64,000 nt of DNA. Origin: Tumidithrix helvetica (lineage in GTDB: Bacteria > Cyanobacteriota > Cyanobacteriia > Pseudanabaenales > Pseudanabaenaceae). Of the stretch, positions 35,393-44,875 are shown piece after piece; positions within the stretch are counted from its first letter, which is position 1, and the number at the start of each line of letters is the position of its first letter. The stretch spans positions 1-64,000 of the forward strand of contig NZ_CBDDRA010000028.1 of the NCBI RefSeq assembly GCF_965232925.1. The letters are read 5' to 3'. Made by a program: the position numbers and the translations under genes. A model generated the notes under the pieces. It did no database searches and was not told where the DNA came from. It saw only the letters and a list, made by a program, of their open reading frames with translations.

Positions 35393-37210
35393 TTACACCA
35401 ATTCACCTGTCTCTTGGAGAGAATGCAAACGGCGATAGATCCCCTGACGTTGAAGTAATTGTTCGTGATTGCCAACTTCCACAATTTGACCTTGCTCCAG
35501 TACGACAATCTTATCCGCTTCCCGAACTGTACTGAGACGGTGCGCGATGATAATGGTCGTGCGAGTTCCCTGAATGCGGCGCATGGCAAGTTGAATTGCC
35601 CGTTCCGATTCATAGTCGAGGCTAGAGGTGGCTTCATCGAAAATCAGGATATCTGGTTCCACTAACAGCGCTCTGGCAATGCCCAAACGCTGACGCTGAC
35701 CGCCTGATAGTCTGACACCACGCTCGCCTACAACCGTGTGATAGCCCTGCGGCAACATGTGAATAAACTCATCGACTCGCGCGATCGCACAGGCTTCCTT
35801 AACCTGTTCAAACGTGGCAATAGGGTTGCCATAGGTGAGATTGTCCAACAACGTGCCGTTAAACACATCCACTTCTTGATGCACGATCGCCAATCGTTTG
35901 CGATAGCCTGTGATGTCAAGTGTGGCGATATCCTGCCCATCAATCAGAATATTGCCCTGATTTGGTTCAAAATAACGACATAGCAGCTTGATGAGCGTAG
36001 ATTTTCCCGAACCAGAACGTCCTACTAACGCCACCGTTTCATAGGGTTGAATCAATAGCTGAATATTCTGAAGAACAGGACGCTCAGAACTATAGCCAAA
36101 GCTGAGATTGTGAAATTCCAGTTTGCCCGAAAACGCATAAGTAGGCGCAGGCTCGGAAGGATGGAAGGTCATACTAGCAGCATCCTTACCAAGGGGGCGC
36201 TGCATAAACTCGTGAAAGCGAATCATGGAGGAATAGCGACGGGCGAAGACTTCACCTAGATTGCTAATCGGTTCGAGTTCTGAGTATGCCATGCTCGAAA
36301 TCGTCAGGGTCGTCACAAAATGCCCTAGGGATATCTCTCCATTCACCGTTGCCCACAAAGTTAATGCCAAAACTGCAAACACGCAAATCTGAATGAACGT
36401 GCGCTGCTGCATGGCTAATTTGACATAGCCGTAGTGAATGCTGAATAGAACCGTCTTGAGTTCGCGATTGAGGCGATCGCTCTGACGTTTAAACTCAGAT
36501 GCCTCGGTGGCAAAAGCCTTGACTGTTTTGATGTTTGTGACGATTTCTGAGGTGCGACTTTCCGTGCTTTCTTGGTGCTTATCTAGCACCTCTTCTTTAT
36601 CGGTTAGTCGCTTCAGTTTACTAAAACTGACCGTCAAGATCAAAATAAAAGAAATCGCAAATAGCACTGCAATTCGCCATTCAATGCTCAGAATGATCGC
36701 GAATATGCCTAGAACGCGAAAGAGCTTTGGAATAAATTGACCCGCAATTTCAGGATATGTCCAAGTGTGATTTGCCAATCCACGGGCAATTCGTCCCGCA
36801 ATCCGTCCAGGGTTATTCTCATCATAAAATTCGATCGGCAAGGTCAAAATTTTGCGAATTGCCTTTTGCGTCTGGTCGCGCCTCGCCCTCAGGGCAATTT
36901 CCCAGTGATACCAAGCCCCAATCCAAGGTTGAATCGGCGCTCTGACTACGGTGACGATAAAAATAATCACCATCAGCACCAAGAGCGAAAAGGATGGCGT
37001 GGGTGTTTGACCCGCGATCGCTGCCGTACCATTCACAAACTGCTGCAAACCGCGATCTAGCGATTGACCAGACAGGACATTGAGAATTTGTCCGATCGCA
37101 TAGGGAACCACCAGATCGATAATTTCAAAAGCGCTAGAAGCTGCGATACTAAAGACAGAGGCTTTGCGGTAGCGGCGGTAATATTTAAGAATGTCTTGAA
37201 ACGAAGCCAT
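35393..37210 (-). CDS. ABC exporter, fused permease and ATPase
   Basis: About 605 residues. The N-terminal half is a six-helix exporter domain (from ASVFSIAASSAFEIIDLVVPYAIG to the helix before residue 330), the C-terminal half an ATPase with Walker A LVGRSGSGKSTLIKLL, signature LSGGQRQRLGIARALL, Walker B ILIFDEATSSLD and the H-loop IIAHRLSTV. A half-transporter that should act as a dimer, exporting lipids, peptides or glycans. TTG at 37225 opens the frame, but ATG 37210 has GGGGA right upstream and is chosen. It lies upstream of the two TPR glycosyltransferases on the same strand. Confidence 0.9.
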   Translation of the reverse strand: MASFQDILKYYRRYRKASVFSIAASSAFEIIDLVVPYAIGQILNVLSGQSLDRGLQQFVNGTAAIAGQTPTPSFSLLVLMVIIFIVTVVRAPIQPWIGAWYHWEIALRARRDQTQKAIRKILTLPIEFYDENNPGRIAGRIARGLANHTWTYPEIAGQFIPKLFRVLGIFAIILSIEWRIAVLFAISFILILTVSFSKLKRLTDKEEVLDKHQESTESRTSEIVTNIKTVKAFATEASEFKRQSDRLNRELKTVLFSIHYGYVKLAMQQRTFIQICVFAVLALTLWATVNGEISLGHFVTTLTISSMAYSELEPISNLGEVFARRYSSMIRFHEFMQRPLGKDAASMTFHPSEPAPTYAFSGKLEFHNLSFGYSSERPVLQNIQLLIQPYETVALVGRSGSGKSTLIKLLCRYFEPNQGNILIDGQDIATLDITGYRKRLAIVHQEVDVFNGTLLDNLTYGNPIATFEQVKEACAIARVDEFIHMLPQGYHTVVGERGVRLSGGQRQRLGIARALLVEPDILIFDEATSSLDYESERAIQLAMRRIQGTRTTIIIAHRLSTVREADKIVVLEQGQIVEVGNHEQLLQRQGIYRRLHSLQETGELV

Positions 37211-37422
37211 ATTTCCCCACGACAATTGTGCGGTTAAGTTAAGTAGAAGTTAAGTAAAATAAGATTCGCCGAATCTTGTATTATTTGATACTACAAATAC
37301 TACACTAAAGTCTTGGCACAATGCAACATCACAAAGCACAATCGATCGCTTAAAATTCCTAAAAAGGGCAAAAATCCCCTGTCTTCAATTCAACCGCACT
37401 TCCCTAACTAGCGAGAAAATTT

Positions 37423-38607
37423 GTGAATAAGCGATTGCCCGATCTAAGAAATATAGTTTATCGAACCAGCTTTCATAGGATTTCTTGGTTCCTAGCTTTG
37501 GTAATTTGCCTTGTAATTATTTTTCTGGATGTCACGCATCTATCCATAGCCGAAGCCAAAGACCGTACCTTTGTGCCCCTATCGCTGGAATTTATCAATG
37601 CCTATGAGTTGCCCAAACAGGAATTTGAACGTACTCCTGTCGGTGGATTGTCGGGAATTACCTACGATCGCGATCTAAATTTATTTTATGCCATCTCCGA
37701 CGATCGCAGCGAGAAAGCCCCCGCAAGATTTTATACGTTAAAGCTTGATTTTGATTCAGACAAACAGGCTCCCAAGTTAGAGAAAGTGGAAGTCAAAGCC
37801 GTGACTTTCCTCAAGGATTGGCAAGGCAAGACCTATGCTCAAGGCGGTGTGGATCCAGAGGGAATCGCACTCACCTCTCAGCAATCTGTATTCATTTCCA
37901 GTGAAGGCGTCACCCATGCAGGAATTCCACCATTTATCGATGAGTTCGATCTAAAAACGGGGGCGTGGAAACAGAGTGTCCCCATTCCAGCAAGATATCG
38001 TCTCGCTCCTAAAGGCGAAATCGAGCAAGGCGTGCAGGATAACTTTGGCTTTGAAGCCTTAGCTCTGATCGGGAGTGCCCCAGGCGATCCCTATCGACTA
38101 TTTACTGCAACCGAATCAGCACTCACCCAAGACAAGCAACCCAGCACTCAGGGGGCAAGAAGTCGATTTCTCCACTATGTGCTCGGTTCGGGTTCGCCTA
38201 TGGTAATTGCCGAACATCTCTATCCTGTGGAAGTTTCTCCTACCGCAGGAATTATCGGAATCACCGAATTACTGCCCATCGATCGCGGCGGACATTTTCT
38301 CAGTCTAGAACGTGCCTATGGGGCAAAGGGTTTTGGCATCAAGATCTGGCAATTTGCCACGGGTAGTGCTTCCGATACATCCAAATTACCTAGCCTACAG
38401 GGCAACTTAGGCAGTTTGCGCCCAATTCGCAAGAAACTCGTACTAGATTTAGAACGCTTAGGCATTCGACTGGACAATTCAGAAGGAATGGCGCTTGGTC
38501 CGCATTTATCCGATGGAACTCAAAGCCTAATTGTCGTCAGCGACGATAACTTTAGCAATACCCAAATCAACCAGTTTCTTCTCTTCCGCCTTAAACTCAA
38601 TTCATAA
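37423..38607 (+). CDS. secreted esterase-like phytase-family protein
   Basis: 394 residues. A membrane/signal segment (about 20-45, WFLALVICLVIIFLDVTHL ending SIAEAKD) precedes a beta-propeller-like domain: GGLSGITYDRDLNLFYAISDDRS, GVDPEGIALTSQQSVFISSEG, EQGVQDNFGFEALAL, and the C-terminal NSEGMALGPHLSDGTQSLIVVSDDNF. This is the esterase-like activity of phytase family. The repeated Asp/Glu-containing turns could bind calcium. It starts at GTG 37423 and diverges from the ABC exporter. Confidence 0.88.
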   Translation: MNKRLPDLRNIVYRTSFHRISWFLALVICLVIIFLDVTHLSIAEAKDRTFVPLSLEFINAYELPKQEFERTPVGGLSGITYDRDLNLFYAISDDRSEKAPARFYTLKLDFDSDKQAPKLEKVEVKAVTFLKDWQGKTYAQGGVDPEGIALTSQQSVFISSEGVTHAGIPPFIDEFDLKTGAWKQSVPIPARYRLAPKGEIEQGVQDNFGFEALALIGSAPGDPYRLFTATESALTQDKQPSTQGARSRFLHYVLGSGSPMVIAEHLYPVEVSPTAGIIGITELLPIDRGGHFLSLERAYGAKGFGIKIWQFATGSASDTSKLPSLQGNLGSLRPIRKKLVLDLERLGIRLDNSEGMALGPHLSDGTQSLIVVSDDNFSNTQINQFLLFRLKLNS

Positions 38608-38609
38608 AC

Positions 38610-38838
38610 CCACCCTAGCCCTCCCCTTACAAGGGTAATATGTACACACATCTAGGTTTATTCGTTAAATACTAGGAATTACCCCACCCTAGCCCTCCCC
38701 TTGCACTAGCCGCGAAGCGACTTCCCGCAGGGTAGGGGAGGGAACAAGAAATCTTGTCTTCCCCCTTGACAAGGGGGAATTAAAGGGGGTAAGTCCGACT
38801 TGTGTGTAGACAGCAGCCTTTACAAGGGGAGGAGACTG
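38610..38838. repeat. nested interspersed repeats
   Basis: CCACCCTAGCCCTCCCCTT occurs at 38610-38628 and 38684-38702. The second copy is followed by a GAAGCG-containing loop and the complementary arm GTAGGGGAGGG (about 38732-38742), so it can form a complete hairpin element. The first copy stops at AAGGG, and a right-hand arm TTTACAAGGGGAGGAGACTGG-like piece appears at 38819-38839. This suggests one palindromic repeat split by the insertion of others. Confidence 0.6.
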
Positions 38839-38852
38839 GATTTATAGAACCT

Positions 38853-39779
38853 ATGACAGATTTTTGGGAATGGTACGCGCGATCGCAACAAGAAGCCAAA
38901 CAGCACGATGTGCCAACTAGCGAACTTGACTGGCTGATTATCCAGATTTTGGAGATCGATAAATTAGCCCTGCGCTTGCGCGAGATTAACCTAGAGGCAA
39001 AAGCAGATCGCGTAGAACATTTGATGCAACTTTGGCAGCAGCGCATTCATCAACGCATACCTTGCCAATATCTAGTCGGGAAAGTTACTTGGCGCGATCT
39101 AGAACTCACCGTGACTCCTGCCGTGCTGATTCCTCGCCCAGAAACGGAAGCGATCGCCGATATCGTGGCAGCCTATCGAGATATGCCTAAATACAGCGAA
39201 GGTACTTGGGTTGACCTAGGAACTGGTAGTGGCGCGATCGCCCTCAGTTTAGCCCAAACCTTTCCCAAAGCCCAAATCCATGCTGTCGATTGCAGTCCTG
39301 AAGCCCTTGAAGTTGCTAAAACCAATGCTATACAGTGCCACCTCAGCGATCGGATTACTTTCCACCTTGGAACGTGGTTTGAACCTTTTTATGGGAATCA
39401 GGATCCCAGAAACATCATCGGCATGGTTTCTAACCCACCATACATTCCTTCTTTAGAAGTCGATCGACTTCAGCCCGAAGTTAGAGATCGCGAACCCCGC
39501 CTTGCCCTAGATGGTGGTAGCGATGGATTGGAAGCGATTAGACACCTCGTTGCATCGGCTCCCAGCTATCTAGCCTCTGGGGGCTATTGGTTGGTGGAGT
39601 TAATGGCTGGACAAGCTGAAGCCGTGCGATCGCTGCTGATCGCCAACGGTCATTACACCAAGATTCAAACCCATCTGGACTATGCGGGTGTCGAGCGATT
39701 TGTCTCGGCACAGATTAATGATTCCATTTCAGTCATTTCCGATCGCATACTTAAGGATCGTAGATTGATTAAAGTGTAA
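38853..39779 (+). CDS. prmC: peptide chain release factor N5-glutamine methyltransferase
   Basis: PrmC methylates the Gln of the GGQ motif in release factors. From ATG 38853 the product has 308 residues: a helical N-terminal domain (WLIIQILEIDKLALRLRE, RIPCQYLVGKVTWRDLEL) and an AdoMet Rossmann domain with VLIPRPETEAIAD, VDLGTGSGAIALSLA and the substrate motif VSNPPYIPSLEV. The frame opens upstream at 38802, but that part lies in the repeat region and is not conserved, so ATG 38853 (MTDFWEWYARS) is preferred. Confidence 0.94.
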   Translation: MTDFWEWYARSQQEAKQHDVPTSELDWLIIQILEIDKLALRLREINLEAKADRVEHLMQLWQQRIHQRIPCQYLVGKVTWRDLELTVTPAVLIPRPETEAIADIVAAYRDMPKYSEGTWVDLGTGSGAIALSLAQTFPKAQIHAVDCSPEALEVAKTNAIQCHLSDRITFHLGTWFEPFYGNQDPRNIIGMVSNPPYIPSLEVDRLQPEVRDREPRLALDGGSDGLEAIRHLVASAPSYLASGGYWLVELMAGQAEAVRSLLIANGHYTKIQTHLDYAGVERFVSAQINDSISVISDRILKDRRLIKV

Positions 39780-39859
39780 TTTTTTGAAAGTAATCGGCAC
39801 TTTAACCAATGCCTCTTAGTGCCTTGAATTGCAGGTAATTTAATCCACAATCCTAAGCG

Positions 39860-40006
39860 ATGAAAACTGTCTTTAGTCAAGTCAGCCCCAGACTAAAAAA
39901 TCGGATCTCTAAACTATCTGCGGCGCAACTAGAAAATCTAGCTGAAGCAATTTTTGACCTTGAAACGATCGCTGACTTAAATGCTTGGCTAAAAACGCAA
40001 TCGTAA
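39860..40006 (+). CDS. orphan DUF4351-like fragment
   Basis: A 48-codon frame from ATG 39860 to TAA 40004-40006. RISKLSAAQLENLAEAIFDL, then ETIADLNAWL matches the short C-terminal DUF4351 domain that ends many cyanobacterial Rpn/PD-(D/E)XK-type proteins. Here the long N-terminal part is missing. It may be the remnant of such a gene or a small stand-alone protein. No start signal of note. Confidence 0.5.
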   Translation: MKTVFSQVSPRLKNRISKLSAAQLENLAEAIFDLETIADLNAWLKTQS

Positions 40007-40093
40007 AATCGCTTTGCCTATGACGAGATCGCGAGGGGGACACCGTTGACAACGATCGATAGCATTTGTGAAGCAGCGATTTTAACCGTCAAG

Positions 40094-40906
40094 CTAAATC
40101 ACCACTTCTGGATAGGTTTCTAGACTGCTGGCAAGAAAATCTTCTGAGTCTTGAATTCCTCGGCGTTGACAGCGATAGGCAAATTCGCATCTCATACATT
40201 CATCGCTGCCTAAAGGTAGTTGTTCGAAATAGAGTTGGGTTGTTGTCGTCGTAACATCAAGGATAACTTTAGACATATCAGAAAGAATATGCAGTAAATC
40301 TTGGTGGGTTTGTTGGTGCTGGTGGCTGTCATAGGCGATCGCTACAGATTTCGCGGTATTTGCAAACCAGTAGGTCATGGATAGCTGCTCGGGTAGGTAA
40401 TCGCTGGTATTTGCCAAGATATATAGATAAAGGCGCGTCTGCCAATTTGCTTGCAGGGTCGCAAACGATAGGGGACGGGCGTGGGTTTTCCAATCTAAAA
40501 TCTGTGCCGTACAATCGCCTAAAATTAGCAGATCGTAAATCGCCGCGAGCACATAGCACCGATCTTGGGCGCGATCTTGAATATTTAGCTCTAAGGTGCG
40601 GCGATGTTCGCACAGGCGATCGCCAGCGATCGTAGTGGGCGGCTCGGTTGAAAAAGTCAGCAACCACTTTTGCAATTGGGGATCGCTATCTGCAAGTTCT
40701 GTCACATCTAACCCTAACTCTCGCTGTTGCATTAACAGATGAAACCGCTCTCCCAACAGGCGTTTGTCTTGTTGTTCCGTTGCAGACAAGTTTAAGCCGT
40801 CAATAAATAGATGTTGAAACTTGCGTTGACAGGTACTCCAGACATTGAGATGTCCTTGAGAAACAGAAGATATTGACAAGAAATCAGTTTTTTCAAGCAT
40901 GGGCAA
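40094..40906 (-). CDS. PD-(D/E)XK nuclease-family protein with four-Cys cluster
   Basis: 270 residues with RecB/Cas4-like features: HLNVWSTCQRKFQHLFIDGL at the N terminus, the His of GERFHLLMQQ, the nuclease core YDLLILGDCTAQILDWKTH (D...DxK), the QTRLYLYILA helix (QxxxY-like) and the C-terminal CMRCEFAYRCQRR. The Cys near residue 26 plus three at the C terminus match the iron-sulfur staple of AddB/Cas4-type nucleases. TTG 40906 or ATG 40900 could be the start. No CRISPR array or other rec gene is near, so its pathway is open. Confidence 0.82.
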   Translation of the reverse strand: MPMLEKTDFLSISSVSQGHLNVWSTCQRKFQHLFIDGLNLSATEQQDKRLLGERFHLLMQQRELGLDVTELADSDPQLQKWLLTFSTEPPTTIAGDRLCEHRRTLELNIQDRAQDRCYVLAAIYDLLILGDCTAQILDWKTHARPLSFATLQANWQTRLYLYILANTSDYLPEQLSMTYWFANTAKSVAIAYDSHQHQQTHQDLLHILSDMSKVILDVTTTTTQLYFEQLPLGSDECMRCEFAYRCQRRGIQDSEDFLASSLETYPEVVI

Positions 40907-41340
40907 CCAGAGTGCGATTTAGGAAATACTTGCTAAATAATTAGCGATTCGGGCTAAACTTGCCCTCACAAAACAAACAGGACAAGAACCAAAAAATTTG
41001 TGATTTTACTAAAGACTTTGTTGCTGTAAATTTGGGATTGATAGATTGTGTTGTCAGAACAATCCTCTGTAGTTGTCCCAAGGTAAGGGGCAGGTGCATC
41101 CCTATAGGATAGGCAATATCAACAAAAAATTTACAACTGGAAAACTTTTACGGCTTTATGAGAAACAAAAAAAGTCTGTTGTAGTACCATAACGTCAAAA
41201 TATTTGAAATATATATAGCCTAAAGATTCCCTATCCTCACATATATGACAAAGCTAGTGTCTACTTACTAGAAATCAGTCTAGAAACAAATCTAGAAGCA
41301 AGTTTAGAAATAAATCTAGGAAAACCACACAGTAAGCAGC
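40907..41340. other. intergenic region, no gene seen
   Basis: 434 bases between divergent genes. AT-rich, with several short direct repeats around CTAGAAA (41265-41315). It must hold the promoter of the transporter operon. I see no RNA gene, riboswitch or clear promoter. Confidence 0.4.
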
Positions 41341-44300
41341 ATGAACACGGCATCTAGTCCGCCCCCCGAAAACCTATCTCGCCGAGTCTTGAAATGGGTA
41401 AACCTGCGTCCAGAGGAAGCAGAGCGTACCCTACTGATGTTCTTTTTTTATGCGGCGACTTCGATCGGTGCGGTTTGGCTTGAGGCAAGCAGTGCCGCCT
41501 TATTTGTAAAGCATTTTGGCGCGGAAAATCTCACATGGGTTTACATGGCAACCGCCGCGATCGTGACGACCCTTGGCGTGTTTTACTCTTGGTTGCAAAA
41601 ACATCTGCCGTTGCGCCGCGTAATGTTGGGCGTGGCTTTGCTGCTGGCTTTCCCGCTACCTTTTGCATGGGTGGGCTTACATCAGACAGGCATTTTCCTG
41701 ATGGTGGCTGTATTTTCACTGCGGTTGTGGGTCGAAGCTGTTTATGTACTTGGCACGATCAACAACGACATTGCTGCCAACCAGCTATTTAATATTCGCG
41801 AAATCAAACGAGCCTTCCCCCTGATTAGTACTGGCATTATCATTGCGGAAATCGTCAGTGGTTTCTCTTTGCCCCTAATTATTCACCTATTTGGCATTGC
41901 CAATGTTACGCTGGCGGCTTTTGTGATGCTTTTGTTAGGGGCATTTTTGCTGTTTTATCTCAGTACTCGCTATCGCCAAGCATTTCCCAATGCGGTTTAC
42001 AGTAATACCGAGGATGGAGAGCTATCGACGCGCCGACTGCAAGGCAATCTCCAAAGCTACGTAACCTTACTGTTTGGCTTTTTTATCGCTGCCCAAATTC
42101 TGTTTTTCTTAATTGACTACCAATATTACGCCCAGCTAGAAATTCAACTTAAATACGAAGAATCGATCGCTCAGTTTGTCGGCATCTTTGGCGGCATCAT
42201 GGGTATCTTTAAACTGACGCTACAGTTGTTTGGCTCTAGTCGAATTATCGAGCGCATAGGGGTTTTTCTCACGGTCTTAATCCCACCCATTGGTACGGTA
42301 ATCGCAGGTTTGCTGGCGGGCTTCGCACCGTTTGGTTTACTGATTGGCTTTGTTATTCTCAAGTTTTTTGACGAACTATTTCGCTTTACGATTGTTGCCT
42401 CAACCGCACCAACATTATTTCAAGCCGTACCCGACCAGTTTCGCAGTCGCGTACAGTCTCTTGTCAGAGGGATTGCCGATCCGCTTTCGATTGGTGGGGC
42501 AGGGATCTTAATCTGGCTAGTGAGCCAAGTACTGCATCAGCAAGGCGTACCCGTTGAGGTATCTGCTCGTTTATTTGCGGGACTGGTGGTTTTTGTAGCT
42601 GCGATCTGGATTTGTATTATTTGGCTGTTGCGGCGTGGCTATTTGCAACTTTTGATTCAGAGTGTGGAACGCGGTCAACTAAGCCTCACCGAAGTCGATA
42701 TTCGGGAAGTGCGTCGGGCTGTAACGGAGTCTCTGGTTCGAGCAGAAACGGATCTCGATCAATCCGTTTGTATTGAGTTACTTTCGCAAGTTGCGCCCCA
42801 AACTGTGGGTGAGTCGCTTGCCCCCTTGCTGCTCCAAATGGCACCTGATATTCAAAAGCAAAGCCTAGAGGCAATGCTAATCAAGCCAGATATTCGCTAT
42901 CTCCGCAATGTCAAAGATTTATTGCAATCGCCCAATGTTTCGCCACAGGTACAGTCTCTCTGCTTGCGCTATGTGTTACTGGCTGATGAGAATAACCGCA
43001 ATGTCAATAGTCTGCGTTCTTACTTAGGCTCTGAGCAAAACCCGATCATTCGAGGCACAGCCGTAGCCCTGATGATGCGTCTTGGGACACCACCCCAAGT
43101 AGCTGAGGCAACCAATACCTTAAGGCAGATGATTACCAGCCCCCACCAACCCGAAAGGGTGTTGGGCTGTCGCGCTCTTGCCGAAGCTACCTATATGCAA
43201 TCCTTGCGCTTTTATGTGCCGCAGTTGCTGCAAGATCCATCGATAGAAGTGCGCTGTGCCTTATTGCAAGCGATCGCTGCCACCCGCGCTTCCGAATACT
43301 TCCCCTCGGTAATTCGAGGGTTGCACTACAAAGCCACCCGTAAAGCTGCCTATGATGCCCTCGTAGAATTAGGAGATTATGCGCTAGATTCTTTGGTCGG
43401 CTTGACTGAAAATTATTCTAGCCCCGAGAACGTGCGATTGCGCGCTTGGGAAATTATGGGCGATATCGGTACACCTGCGGCTGTGTCTGTGCTAGCAAAT
43501 TCTCTATCTAAGTCTTGGGGTAAACATCGACGTACGATCTTGCGCACGCTGATCCGCATTCCCAAAGAAGTGGGTATTGAAACTGTTCTAGAAATGATCG
43601 GGCGCAGTGGTGTCGAGCAAATGGTCGAACAAGAGCTGATCGTGATGGCAGAAGCTTGGGTAGGTATCGAAGACATCCCTTCCGATCAAATTGCTTCTTT
43701 AGAGGCTGGGCTGCTAAAAGAAGCGTTGCTGGCTGAGGTTGAAGATAGCTTAGAACGTTTATTCTTACTAATGAAACTACTGTATACGCCATCGGCAATT
43801 CAAGCCGCCGCCTTTAATATTATGTCTGGCTCGAAAGGGAGTTTAGCTAGAGGCATCGAAATCTTGGATAATACGGTTGATTTAACGAAAAAGCAGGTTA
43901 TTTTATCTGTCTTAGATAAACGCTCGATCGCTGAGAAATTGAGGATTTTGTCAGAAATTTACTTCTACCAACCGATGTCCAGCGTAAAGCGATTGCGCAA
44001 CCTGATCGAAATCAACTACTGTTTTTCCGATTGGACCTTGGCTTGCTGCTTTCATGTGGGACGCAGCCAGCTATGGAGCTTACCAGCGGAAATTACCCTA
44101 CAGTGCTTGAGTCACCCTACAGGGTTTGTCCGAGAAGCGGTACTGGCTTATTTACAAGTGGTATCACCCCGATCGCTACAAAAAATGTTACCCGTACTCA
44201 CCCAAGATCGAAATTCGTTGGTAGGAGCACAGGCAAAGGCGATCGCTAGTTACTTTGGTGCAAATGCTACGGGTGGCGACAATGTGCAAAATCTTGGGTT

Positions 44301-44352
44301 GCCAGATCCTACCTCACCCCCAAGTTCGATAAGGAGGGGTGATGCTCACTAG
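41341..44352 (+). CDS. ATP/ADP translocase-like transporter with HEAT repeats
   Basis: 1003 residues. Residues 30-440 hold about 12 membrane helices in the pattern of NTT-type nucleotide transporters/MFS (LLMFFFYAATSIGAVWLEASS, FFDELFRFTIVASTAPTLFQAVP). From about 460 to 980 the protein is soluble and made of HEAT-like repeats (for example LRAWEIMGDIGTPAAVSVLA, VRCALLQAIAATRASEYFP). Membrane transport or a membrane-anchored scaffold is possible; the substrate is not shown. Its 3' end overlaps the cNMP-binding gene by 14 bp. The last 39 codons have a diverged duplicate at 44750-44864. Confidence 0.87.
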   Translation: MNTASSPPPENLSRRVLKWVNLRPEEAERTLLMFFFYAATSIGAVWLEASSAALFVKHFGAENLTWVYMATAAIVTTLGVFYSWLQKHLPLRRVMLGVALLLAFPLPFAWVGLHQTGIFLMVAVFSLRLWVEAVYVLGTINNDIAANQLFNIREIKRAFPLISTGIIIAEIVSGFSLPLIIHLFGIANVTLAAFVMLLLGAFLLFYLSTRYRQAFPNAVYSNTEDGELSTRRLQGNLQSYVTLLFGFFIAAQILFFLIDYQYYAQLEIQLKYEESIAQFVGIFGGIMGIFKLTLQLFGSSRIIERIGVFLTVLIPPIGTVIAGLLAGFAPFGLLIGFVILKFFDELFRFTIVASTAPTLFQAVPDQFRSRVQSLVRGIADPLSIGGAGILIWLVSQVLHQQGVPVEVSARLFAGLVVFVAAIWICIIWLLRRGYLQLLIQSVERGQLSLTEVDIREVRRAVTESLVRAETDLDQSVCIELLSQVAPQTVGESLAPLLLQMAPDIQKQSLEAMLIKPDIRYLRNVKDLLQSPNVSPQVQSLCLRYVLLADENNRNVNSLRSYLGSEQNPIIRGTAVALMMRLGTPPQVAEATNTLRQMITSPHQPERVLGCRALAEATYMQSLRFYVPQLLQDPSIEVRCALLQAIAATRASEYFPSVIRGLHYKATRKAAYDALVELGDYALDSLVGLTENYSSPENVRLRAWEIMGDIGTPAAVSVLANSLSKSWGKHRRTILRTLIRIPKEVGIETVLEMIGRSGVEQMVEQELIVMAEAWVGIEDIPSDQIASLEAGLLKEALLAEVEDSLERLFLLMKLLYTPSAIQAAAFNIMSGSKGSLARGIEILDNTVDLTKKQVILSVLDKRSIAEKLRILSEIYFYQPMSSVKRLRNLIEINYCFSDWTLACCFHVGRSQLWSLPAEITLQCLSHPTGFVREAVLAYLQVVSPRSLQKMLPVLTQDRNSLVGAQAKAIASYFGANATGGDNVQNLGLPDPTSPPSSIRRGDAH

Positions 44353-44875
44353 AATCGATCGGTTATTGCTGGTGAGGGGCGTACCGATTTTTCAAGAATT
44401 GCGCCTTGACTTCTTGGTAAGATTGGCTTCGATTATGAATGAAATTGCAGTTCCAGCTGGCAAAACCATCTTTGTAGAAGGACAGGAAGGGCGATCGCTC
44501 TATATCGTAATAGCAGGGAGGGTACGCGTGCACATTGGCAGTAAAGATTTAGTGGTTTTAGATAAAGGCAGTTGTTTTGGCGAAATGTCTCTGTTTGATG
44601 CAGAACCTCGCTCTGCTTCGGTGACAGCGATCTCTAATTGTGCCTGCTTAGTCCTAACCCAACAACAACTTTTCGAAGCCATTAATGAAACACCTGATAT
44701 TGCCATAAATATAATTTGCTTTCTGTCTCGGCGCATTCGCAGTCAAACTAAGGCGATCGCGAGCTACCTCGGCTGGGAAATGGGGATGGCGGATGTCAAT
44801 GAAATTAGCTATCCCAACGGGGTGCATACTCCTACCTCGCAGGTAAGTTCGATGGGGAGGAACGATGCTAACTAG
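44339..44875 (+). CDS. cyclic nucleotide-binding domain protein, first copy
   Basis: 178 residues. Residues 1-133 form one cNMP-binding domain: PAGKTIFVEGQEGRSLYIV, then the phosphate-binding cassette CFGEMSLFDAEPRSASVTA with the Glu and Arg needed for ligand. No DNA-binding helix-turn-helix follows, so it is not a Crp-type regulator. The C-terminal 42 residues (from TKAIASYLG to SSMGRNDAN) resemble the end of the upstream transporter (AKAIASYFG to SSIRRGDAH) rather than a CNB tail. ATG 44339 has GGAGG upstream and overlaps the transporter gene by 14 bp. Confidence 0.9.
   Translation: MMLTRIDRLLLVRGVPIFQELRLDFLVRLASIMNEIAVPAGKTIFVEGQEGRSLYIVIAGRVRVHIGSKDLVVLDKGSCFGEMSLFDAEPRSASVTAISNCACLVLTQQQLFEAINETPDIAINIICFLSRRIRSQTKAIASYLGWEMGMADVNEISYPNGVHTPTSQVSSMGRNDAN

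Noticed and set aside
40094..40906. Cas4 call for the PD-(D/E)XK protein
   Set aside because: No CRISPR array or cas genes in the window; RecB-like nuclease without a pathway is safer.
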